Position numbers and translations under genes: made by a program. Below are positions 11,722 to 20,766 of a DNA stretch of 64,000 nucleotides, one piece after another. Source of the stretch: Lantana camara (lineage: Eukaryota; Streptophyta; Magnoliopsida; Lamiales; Verbenaceae); assembly GCA_037501455.1 (NCBI GenBank), contig CM074856.1, forward strand, positions 96,586,001-96,650,000, in the 5' to 3' direction. The notes under the pieces were generated by a model. That model saw only the letters and a program-made list of their open reading frames with translations. It ran no database searches and was not told where the DNA came from. The first letter of the stretch is position 1, and every line of letters starts with the position of its first letter.

Positions 11722-12932
11722 TGTTAGGAATAGTGCCCTAGAAAGCCAATTGTATATCCGCTTTGTGCTTTTCCTTATTGTAATCACAAACAATCTTTGA
11801 ATGAATTAACGAATTGAGGCAACACTTCTTTATATGCTCTTGTTTGGTATTCGTTTACTTTAGCTATGCATGTATGAGAACTCCCCTAATCCTGATGACT
11901 GTAGGACTCTACCATTTAGGTGAAATGGTTCATGAAACGAGCCCTTATCACATAAGTCATGATTAGTAAAATGCTCCAAGCTGATGAGTCCTACAGACAG
12001 TGGGAGTGTCAACCTGACTCCTCTAAGGCTTGCTTGTGGGATCACGCACTTAAGAAGGACCACCTTGTTTCATGGAGGTGCAAAGTGTATAGTTGATACG
12101 TGCGTGATACATGAGGGTGCTTACTTTAATAAGTAAGTTCACTCAGGTGCCCCATGTGAGAACATTCCTAAATGGGAAAGGAAGTTTCTATTTGAGGAAA
12201 TGGAAACTTCCAGATTAGGAAATATCTCACGAGTTATTGACGTGATTAATTGATCCTTAGACTTGAGGTTCCTTGTCACTTTATGAGTTAACTCTGTAGT
12301 CTTAGGTAGAAGCTTTAAAGGGTGTCGCCTCAGACAACTGATTCAAGGCTTATGCTGGGGCTGCACAAGTGATTCATGAAAGTGAATGAGAATCAAGAAA
12401 GGACCTACACTTGCATATGCAAGGTGATCTCTTATTGTGTAAGTCATTCATATGCCATATGGAGTCCTTGGCCAAGGCAGTAGATCAAGACATCAAGAAA
12501 AGGGTTTCTTGGATTGAGATCAAATGGATATGAAATGCACTTAGCTTTAAGACCGGATTATTAGGGTTCTGATTATTCCCTTGCCCTAGATCTTGGTTGA
12601 GAGATAGTAAGTAGGAGGATTGTATCTCACATGAATCAATGACTTAAAGGTTCTGTCGAATCCGAACATTCCAATTCAGCTAGGTGTTAAACACCTGTTG
12701 CTAGACTATGGTCATTTAATCTATGGACCGATTAATTAATTAGTGAATTAATTAATTAGGGTCACTGCTAATTGAATTGAGAACCTAGAGGGTCACACAC
12801 AACAACTTGGTTACATGAGTTGAGGCTTTAAAATGATTAAGCTAGTTAATCAAGCCAAGAGGGTTCCACAAGTGTGAAGCCACACGTGTGGGTAACGTGA
12901 GTGACACGTGTCCTTGTGACACGTGTAAATAT

Positions 12933-12936
12933 ATAT

Positions 12937-12991
<55 letters not shown>
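12933..12991 (+). repeat. (AT)n microsatellite in E LTR
   Basis: About 59 bp of nearly uninterrupted AT repeat, with one TTG interruption near the start. The homologous F LTRs have only a short TATATACAATATATATA here, so this run expanded in E after the copies separated. Confidence 0.9.
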
Positions 12992-12995
<4 letters not shown>

Positions 12996-13295
12996 TAAAT
13001 AATTAAATGTGTTAATTATTTAATAGACTTTGGTGTAATTTTGAATTAAAAAGAAAGTCTTATTTTGGAGAAAAATAATCTAGTTAATTAATTGATTAGA
13101 TAAAAAAAGTTATTTATTTTAAATAAATAAAGTATAAAATTATCCAAAAATAGTTTGGATATTTTAGCTCTCTTGAAAGTTGATTTGAATTTGAATTCAA
13201 AGTCAAAGTCAAAATTACTTAATGATCATGTAATAGGAGAGAGGGACCAAAATCCTTAGCCCATAAGGACTAGGGATTTTCGGCCACTCCCTTAT

Positions 13296-13323
13296 TATAA
13301 ATAGGGGAGCTCGAGCTCCCCTT
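13296..13323 (+). promoter_or_regulatory. Copia LTR TATA box and cap-proximal palindrome (E)
   Basis: TATAAATA (13296-13303) is followed directly by AGGGGAGCTCGAGCTCCCCT, a perfect 20-bp palindrome. The F LTRs have the same arrangement on the minus strand, with a TATATA box and arms AGGGGAGC/GCTCCCCT around loop ATCA or ATGA (orientation of the plus strand). Promoter function is inferred from the TATA box, not shown. Confidence 0.6.
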
Positions 13324-13689
13324 AGAGCTAATTGGCAATTCTTTTGGTTCATGTGTTGAACACCATCCTTTCTCTAACATAAACAAAACCCTAGGTTAAG
13401 CCTAAACACTAACTAGAGAACTAGCATCCTTACTAGTTAGATTGTAGTCAAGTTGCTGGACTATCTCTAGAGAGCTTCAAGTTAGAAGTTTGAAGATTCG
13501 AGCTTTACCAAGGAGAGGGGATCAAGCCACGAGAAGAGCGTTCTTGGGTGGTTTGAAACGCTTCAAGAAAGAATAAAAGAAAAGTAAGTTTCTTATCTCT
13601 ACGAATTTGGATACACGATTGCGAGTCCAAGGTCCTTTTGTTGGGAAAATTTTAAATTTTCGTTGCTTTCTGATTCGTGTTTTCCAACA

Positions 13690-14086
13690 CATTGCTCGTG
13701 AGCATGCTGCAGAGATGACTCATATTGCTGATCAGAGGGCTGCTCTTATTGCTGAGCTGGAGGCAGATCTTATGAAGATGACTATCGATCGTGACACCTC
13801 TATGGAGCGTCACCAGCACTACCGTGCATGCGTGAGAGCTCGCCTGTATGATACCTATCACTTGTCCGATGAGCAGGCAGTTGAGGAGGTCAAGGGTCAG
13901 GATGTTAGTCAGGCTTCTCAAGATCCCGAGCCTATGCAGGAGCAATCTGATGGAGGCGATGGAGGATCTGATGATGTTGATGATGATGATGGCAGAGATG
14001 ACTCGGCAGGACACGGACAGGGCGAGGTCGTTGCTGTTTCTGATGACGCCACCAGGGGTTCTTTGGACCACAACTACCAGGGTTGA
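13690..14086 (+). pseudogene. 3' end of an unidentified gene interrupted by element E
   Basis: Downstream of the E LTR a frame encodes about 131 residues up to the TGA at 14084-14086. The first half is rich in Glu, Ala, Arg and Leu and looks like a coiled coil (HAAEMTHIADQ, ALIAELEADLMKM). The second half is acidic and low in complexity (GGDGGSDDVDDDDGRDD). The LTR is fused in frame upstream by chance. I do not recognise the family; it could be a host gene exon or the tail of another transposon protein. Codon use is GC-richer than that of the copia genes around it. Confidence 0.5.
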
Positions 14087-14744
14087 TTGTTGATGGAGGT
14101 TTTTGTATATTGTACCAATGCATATATATCTATCTATGGATGGCGGATGTATAGCCGGGACAGTTCAGGACTAACTTTTGGATGAGGGGATGTATAGCTA
14201 TGATAGATGATCCCCAATTTTTAGCACCACGGATGACGGTTCAGATGACATGGTACTTCCTATAGGTTATTTTCAGCAGGGTTGGACGGATTGGTAAGGC
14301 CTGTAAGGGAGTCAACTCGATAGTATCGGGTCCTCCCCATTTTGAATTAATACTGTTAACATGTGGCCCGTAGTAAATTTTACCAAACCTTGCACAGTTA
14401 TAACACTTTCGGCTTTACATTATCTGCTTACTGCTTTCCATAACTGTTATTACATGAGTCCTAGAGTGCTTCAAGATACCATTAGGGCTGATAGTAGGAT
14501 CATTCCATTTTATTTATTGATAGCATGCTATTATTCTTGATATGTTGAATACGCTTCTGGATATGTTGATCATACTTCTGATCATGTTACAGTTCTGGCT
14601 GATATGACAGTACATGTTCTGTTCTCGTTTATATGTTGATCATGTTTCGGGATATGTTATACATGTTTCTGATATGTTGATATGTTACACGAGCTTTTAT
14701 TCCCGTTTACATGTTGTCTGATAGTGGTTCTTGATTATATGATA
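14087..14744. other. Spacer between elements E and F, no gene seen
   Basis: About 660 bp following the gene remnant, probably its 3' flank. From about 14520 to 14744 short degenerate repeats of the type GATATGTTGATCAT recur. No ORF of note and no LTR signals were seen. The last bases before the F LTR (TGATA, 14740-14744) would be the F target duplication, with the other copy beyond the window. Confidence 0.5.
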
Positions 14745-16587
14745 TGTTGGAATCTTTCTTGAAGCGTTTCAAGCCAACCAAGAACGCTCTTCTCACGGCT
14801 TGATCCCCTTTCCTTGGTAAAGCTCGAATCTTCAAACTGCTAACTTGAAGCTCTCTAGAGATAGTCCACCAACTTGATCACAATCTAACTAGTAAGGATG
14901 CTAGTTCTCTAGTTAGTGTTTAGGCTTAACCTAGGGTTTATTTTATCTTGGAGAAAGGAAGGTGTTCAACACATGAACCAAAAGAATTCTCAATTAGCTC
15001 TAAAGGGGAGCATCAGCTCCCCTATATAAAGGTAAGGGAGAGGGACGACCGAACCCATTCCTTGTTGGGCAAGGATTTGGTCCCTCTCTCTCCTATTACT
15101 TGATCATCAAGTATTTTTCAACTTTGACTTTGAATTCTAATTCACATCAAATTTAAGAGAGCCAAAAAAATATCCAAACTATTTTTGGATAATTTTATAC
15201 TTTATTTATTATTTAAAATAAATAACTTATTTTTATCTAATTAATTAATTCATAATTAATTAACTAGATTATTTTCTCCAAAATAAGACTTTCTTTTTAA
15301 TTCAAAATTAAACCAAAGTCTTTTAAATAATTAACACATTAATTATTTAATATATACAATATATATATTCACACGTGTGGGACACGTGTCACAAAGACAC
15401 GTGTCATTCACATGAGCCACACGTGTGGTTTCACACGTGTGGAACCCTCTTGGCCCGATTAACTCGTTTAATCATTTTCAAGCCTCAACTCATGTAACTA
15501 AGTTGTTGTGTGTGACCCTCTAGGTTCTCAATTCAATTAGCAGTGACCCTAATTAATTAATTCACTAATTAATTAATCAGTCCACAGATTAAACGACCAT
15601 AGTCTAGCAACAGGTGTTTAACCCCTAGCTGAATTGGAATGTTCGGATTCGACAGAACCTTTAAGTCATTGATTAATGTGAGATACAATCCTCCTACTTA
15701 CTATCTCTCAACCAAGATCTAGGGCAAGGGAATAATCAGAACCCTAATAATCCGGTCTTAAAGCTAAGTACATTTCATATACATTTGATATCAATCCAAG
15801 AAACTCTTTTCTTGATGTCTTGATCTACTGCCTTGGCCAAGGACTCCATATGGCATATGAATGACTTACACAATAAGAGATCACCTTGCAAATGCAAGTG
15901 TAGGTCCTTTCTTGATTCTCATTCACTTTCATGAATCACTTGTGCAGCCCCAACATAAGCCTTGAATCAGTTGTCTAAGGCGACACCCTTTAAAGCTTAT
16001 ACCTAAGACGACAGAGTTAACTCATAGAGTGACAAGGAACCTCAAGTCTAAGGATCAATTAATCACATCAATGACTCGTGAGATATTTCCTAATCTGGAA
16101 GTTTCCATTTCCTGAAATAGAAACTTCCTTTCCCATTTAGGAATGTTCTCACACGGGGCACCTCAGTGAACTTACTTATTAAAGTAAGCACCCTCATGTA
16201 TCACGCACGTATCAACTATACACTTTGCACCTCCATGAAACAAGGTGGTCCTTCTTAAGGGCGTGATCCCACAAGCAAGCCTTAGAGGAGTCAGGTTGAC
16301 ACTCCCACTGTCTGTAGGACTCATCGGCTTGGAGTATTTTACTAATCATGACTTATGTGATATAGAGCTCGTTTCATGAACCATTTCACCTAAATGGTAG
16401 AGTCCTAAAGTCATCAGGATTAGGGGAGTTCTCATACATGCACAACTAAAGTAAACGCATACCAAACAAGAGCATATAAAGAAGTGTTGCCTCAATTCGT
16501 TATTTCATTCAAAGATTGTCTGTGATTACAATAAGGAAAAGCACAAAGCGGATATACAACCGGCTTTCTAGGGCACTATTACTAACA
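14745..16587 (-). repeat. Element F 3' LTR with internal deletion, 1843 bp
   Basis: On the minus strand it begins TGTTAGTAATAGTGCCC at 16587. Compared with E and with the F 5' LTR it lacks about 115 bp near its 3' end: the terminal TGTTGGA (14745-14751, plus-strand reading) is joined directly to TCTTTCTTGAAGCG. It carries five CACGTG boxes (15372-15439), a TATA box (about 15022-15030) and the cap-proximal hairpin (15004-15023). Confidence 0.85.
15372..15439 (-). promoter_or_regulatory. Cluster of five G-boxes in F 3' LTR
   Basis: CACGTG occurs at 15372, 15383, 15398, 15420 and 15434, most within ACACGTGT. CACGTG is the core bound by plant bZIP (ABRE/G-box) and bHLH factors. The cluster lies about 345 bp upstream of the TATA box in transcription orientation, so a stress- or hormone-responsive enhancer is a reasonable inference. 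Confidence 0.6.
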
Positions 16588-16598
16588 ATCTCCCACTT
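16588..16598 (-). other. Element F polypurine tract
   Basis: Minus-strand AAGTGGGAGAT adjoining the 3' LTR, identical to the tract of element E. Confidence 0.85.
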
Positions 16599-16603
16599 AC
16601 CCG

Positions 16604-17875
16604 TCAAAGCCATTCTAAAGCTACTCTAAGTCCCATCTTCTGAAGATGACTTTGGAAAGCTTCTCGACTAAGGGGTTTAGTAAGTGGATCTGCCACGTTC
16701 TCTGCTGATGCGACCCTCTCAATTTGCACATCTCCTCTTTTGATAATATCACGGATTAGGTGATACTTCCTCATAATGTGCTTGGTCCGTTGGTGAGATC
16801 TTGGTTCTCTTGCTAGAGCAACCGCCCCAGTGTTGTCACAAAACACAGAAATGGGGTCTTTCATGCTAGGAACAACATTCAATTCTTGAATGAAGTTTCT
16901 AATCCAAACACCTTCCTTAGCTGCATCATTTGCAGCTAAGTATTCGGCCTCAGTGGTCGAATCTGCAGTGGTCGTTTGCTTGTAACTCTTCCAACTCACT
17001 GCTTCGCCGTTTAGGCAGAAAATGTATCCTGACATTGACTTAAAATCATCTAAGTCAGATGCAAAGCTTGCATCGCAGTATCCTTCGAAAGTAAGATCTT
17101 TCTGCCCTTCGTAAACTAAGAATAAATCTTTAGTATTTTTCAAGTACTTAAGAATATTCTTCACGGCAGCCCAGTGACCATCACCAGGGTCAGATTGGAA
17201 ACGACTTGTTACACTAAGTGCATAAGCCACATCCGGTCGAGTACACAACATTGTATACATTATGCTACCTATTGCTGACGCATAAGGTGTATCAGTCATT
17301 CTCTCCTTCTCAAGGTTAGTCTTAGGACACATCTTCTTTGAAAGACATGTTCCTACACTCATAGGAAGGTTCTTAACCTTTGCTGACTCCATATTGAATC
17401 TCTTCAATACTTTGTCAATGTACATCGATTATGATAGTCCTATTAACCTTCTAGATCTATCTCGATAGATTTTAATTCTAAGGATATAAGACGCATCAGT
17501 AAGATCTTTCATCTCGAATTGGTTCGATAACCATAACTTAGTCACTTTCTTGTCATCCTTCGAATTCCGAATATGAAGGATGTCATCAACATAAAGTACT
17601 AAGAATTGCACTGAGGTCTCCAATTCCTTTGTATAAACACATGATTCATTCGAAATTTGAATGAAGCCAAACGCTTTGACTGATTCATCAAATCGAATGT
17701 TCCAATTCCTAGAAGCCTGTTTCAATCCATAGATTGATCTTTGGAGTTTGCAAACCTTTTGCTCACTCCCACTGAATGTGAAACCTATGGGTTGCTCCAT
17801 ATAAATGTCTTTATCAATGTCACCATTGAGAAAGACAGTTTTCACATCCATTTGCCATATCTCGTAGTCATAATA
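16604..17875 (-). pseudogene. Element F pol, RT C-terminal part and RNase H
   Basis: This encodes the RT from the residues after IAAYY, with the YVDD catalytic motif (in FLVLYVDDIL), then RNase H with GYCDASFASD, up to the natural stop at 16604-16606. A TAA at 17426-17428 replaces the CAG seen in E and breaks the frame. The upstream part of the same gene resumes at 35319 beyond element B. Bases 17871-17875 (TAATA) are the left target duplication of B. Element E shows the uninterrupted sequence (GCGTATTATGAC, near 10430). Confidence 0.9.
17871..17875. repeat. Left target-site duplication of array B
   Basis: TAATA immediately before TGTAACATCC; the identical partner is at 35319-35323 after the third LTR. 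One duplication brackets the whole array. Confidence 0.95.
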
Positions 17876-20557
17876 TGTAACATCCCGACCGATCAGACTT
17901 TCAGGTATATTTTTATGTGCGCGATTTAATTAATTAATTACGTGAATACTTGATAGTTATTAATTCTTATGTGGATATTTGATAATTATTTGGTTTAAGA
18001 ATGAATTCGTTTTGAAAGTTTAAAGCCTCTATGCTTAAAATTTTGCATTATTCGTATCCGATTTCAATTCTGTTTCTTACGAATTTTTGATATGCGTGAA
18101 TTACTTGAGTTATGAACTTGACTATATGCTCGTTTTATGTTTTGGAATTTATTTGGTTTGTCTTTTGATTTTATTTTGGAGACGGAACCTAAATGAGGCT
18201 AAAGAGCATTTAGCGCGCCTTGGGTTCCGGGAAGCACAACTTGAGCTCGGGAATTCGGATTCGAATTCCGTCACCTCCGTTGAACTCGTATCCATGATTC
18301 GGGTTCAATAAACATAGCCTCATATTTTTCTAAGCTCATTTAGACCTCCGAAATTTAACCGAAACAAGCCTCGTATGCCATTTTAGACCTTTGCCCACTC
18401 TTTTATTCATAACTTTTCATATATTTGACCAAATTAAATAAACCTTGGCCCCACATACTCCTAGCATACTCCTCTATCAGCCATAATCCCCTCATTTCGT
18501 TCCAACCTTGGAGAGGAGAGAGAAATAGCTGCTCAAAACCGAGACCAAGAAGGAAGCAAAATTATACTATTCACCTTCCAACCTTTTGAGCTCAAATCCT
18601 CATCAAATCCTTCCATTTTCGAAAGGTAAGCTTGGATTTTGACATGGATTGAGTGAATATATGACATATTATGATCCTAATATGATCTATCTTGAGTTTG
18701 CACGAATTTGGATGAGTTTTGGAGAGTTTTGGGGCTGAAAAATCGAGTTTTTTTGGCTTCCGACTCAAATCCACGGGGGTGGATTTTCCCTTTGAAAAAA
18801 ATCCGCCGGGGTGGATTTGAGTCAGAAACTCCTGGAAAATCCATGGGGGTGGATTTTCCCTTTGAAAAAAATCCACCGGGGTGGATTTAGGTCAGTGGCT
18901 CCTTTTGCCCCAAACTTCAATTTTCTTGTTTCGTTTCGCATTCTTTTCGCTTTCTCAACACTAATTTGATCCCCATGCTTCTTCTAACATGTTATATTGT
19001 ATGTTAAGATTTATGTTATAAATTTATAGTTCGTTTTACATCCTTGTTTATGATATGTGAGTTCATATGCAATGTGTGACCTTATATGACCTAAACATGA
19101 ATTCATCTCATTTCATTTGCATCATTTACACGCATGTGCATTTGCCGAGCGTTTATGTGGTACATTTTGAGTCTAAGATTATCCCTTGTTATTTGTTTTG
19201 TGTAGTTGACCCTCCCGTTGACGACGAGGTTGTCCCTTAGGCGTCCGGTTCGCTTTCTTTTGTCATCGCTACGCGTTCGGAAGGTGAGGTTTTATTCTTT
19301 TAGATATTATGACCTAAAACCCTAAATGTTTTTAATCCCGCATGCGATTTATGTATACTATATGTTAAATATATGTATGGTATGTACTTTGAGGACTTGT
19401 TCTCTTTGTTATAAGTTTTTGAAAACGATTTGTATAAGTATATAAACTATTTTACATTTGTTTTGAAATCCTTTCGTTAAGTGTGAGTGTGTAAGTCAGC
19501 TTTGAACTTTGAAAGAGAAGTTTACGAAAATTATGAATTTTGAATTATGATTTGGGCCCGGAGAGTGGCATGGTATCTCGGGACGGCCGAGGGGTCGCCG
19601 GGCTCTTCCATCAACACTTTCCTTTGAGAGTCTCGCCTAACCTTAGGAGGTTGAGGAAGGGCGTTTCTCTTGAGCCGGTGGATTCAACCACCGAAGGTTT
19701 CAAGGAAGTAATTAACCTTGTTTCGTGTGAATTTGACCGATAGTTAGGGCCGTCAACCCTTCTATCACCCGAAGAAGGATGGTTTATGAATTTTGCTTTG
19801 ATTATGTCTTTGTTTGTGGGAGTTGGAGGTATAACTCGTACTCGCCGAGTTGTGTGAATTCGTATGATTTATGAAACGGGAATGGATTCTTAAATACTTA
19901 AAATTTGTGATTTTGGCCTATGGCCCTTACTTCTTTTCATTATGTATAGTTATTATCACGGGAAATGTTTTAGTTTGCAAAAACCCTCCCCGGTTCATGG
20001 ATCCTTTTATGATTTTGATTAGGTGCTTTGCTCTATATGTATTATGAGTGTGTGGGTAGCCCCCTCACTAGTCATTAGGACTAACCCTCGTGGTTTTCCT
20101 TTCTTTTTCCCATCTTTGAGTTGCAGGTACCGTGGGAGTCGAGCTAGGGGGCAAGTTGTCTTCGAGTCTTACTTGTCTCATAGCTCGAGTCATCTTTATT
20201 GCAATCGTAGTGGTTTATGTCTTATGTTTATGAAATTTATTTTCCGAATACTTTAATACTTGAAATGTTTTGGCCCGGGAAGGGCATTGTAAATTTGTAA
20301 TTGGAAATATTATGCTCTTATGACTATGTGATATGTATATATGTGATCTTGGGGAATTTTGTATGAATTGCTTTTATCGCTTCCGCTATACCATGAACTG
20401 TTTTGTGCTCTGACTGAGGGTTAGGCCGCCTAGCTAGAGAGTGAGTTTTGTTTGTCTCCCGTTCGCTATTGTTCGATGCGTGTACGGATTCTCCATTCCA
20501 CTACACGTGTCGGGCTCTAGTGCGGGGGATGTGGTGCCCTACGCTCGGGGTGCTACA
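17876..20557 (+). repeat. Element B LTR1, 2682 bp
   Basis: Runs from TGTAACATCC to GGTGCTACA. It differs from LTR3 at about 20 positions (roughly 0.75%) and from LTR2 at a similar number; five LTR1-private changes cluster at 18017-18048. It includes the duplicated hairpin block (18762-18896), a donor-like AAGGTGAGG (19282), the hairpin at 20069-20083 and the terminal block shared with the other families. ORFs within the LTR are not convincing genes. Confidence 0.92.
18762..18896 (+). repeat. Duplicated inverted-repeat block in B LTR1
   Basis: Two copies, 70 bp apart, of a unit with two palindromes each: AAATCCAC/GTGGATTT around a G-rich centre, then the same type with CGGG in the middle. Units are joined by TTTTCCCTTTGAAAAAAA. 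The same block occurs at 26142-26276 and 33522-33657; in LTR3 a G run is one base longer. Confidence 0.9.
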
Positions 20558-20565
20558 TCCTTAAG

Positions 20566-20601
20566 TGGTATCAGAGCTCTCGGTTGTAAAACCGGAGCTC
20601 T
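20566..20601 (+). other. Element B primer-binding site 1 with overlapping hairpin
   Basis: TGGTATCAGAGC (20566-20577) matches the initiator-Met-tRNA priming site. From 20573 a 12-bp stem forms: AGAGCTC with GAGCTCT, then CGGTT with AACCG, one bulged T, loop GTAA. The 3' half of the primer site is in the stem. The second unit has the same at 27946-27981. Confidence 0.85.
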
Positions 20602-20766
20602 AGAGTCGTGTCGGGTCTGTCTAGGTCGTTCGGCTTAGGGTTATATGATTATTTGCATTCATCTTTACAATTATGTGAGTTAATTGTTTAAATTTTAATT
20701 AATTGCTTCCGTGAACATACATTGAACCCCATGCATCAATATTTTCTTGATTTGTGAATTTTCAGG

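Larger units (their letters stand above)
9050..13689 (+). mobile_element. Element E: Ty1/copia retrotransposon, 3' part
   Basis: The right half of a copia element, from the start of the integrase region to the end of the 3' LTR; its 5' half lies left of inserted element A, outside the window. Domain order integrase, RT, RNase H is that of Ty1/copia. It is the same family as minus-strand element F, the two being nearly the same in sequence, and they converge tail to tail. It is inserted into an unidentified gene whose 3' end follows at 13690. Confidence 0.9.
11722..13689 (+). repeat. Element E 3' LTR, complete, 1968 bp
   Basis: Begins TGTTAGGAATAGTGCCC and ends TTTTCCAACA. It contains three CACGTG boxes (12883, 12905, 12920), a long AT dinucleotide run (about 12933-12991), a TATA box (13296-13303) and a palindrome just after it. 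It has inverted homologues at 14745-16587 and from 62406 on. The bases after it (CATTG, 13690-13694) should be the target duplication, with its partner outside the window. Confidence 0.9.

Noticed and set aside
19310..19330. Telomere-like repeat (ACCCTAAA)
   Set aside because: A single copy of the heptamer in each B LTR; not a tandem array.
20566..20577. tRNA gene fragment
   Set aside because: Only the 12 bases complementary to the tRNA 3' end are present, at the LTR edge; it is a primer-binding site.
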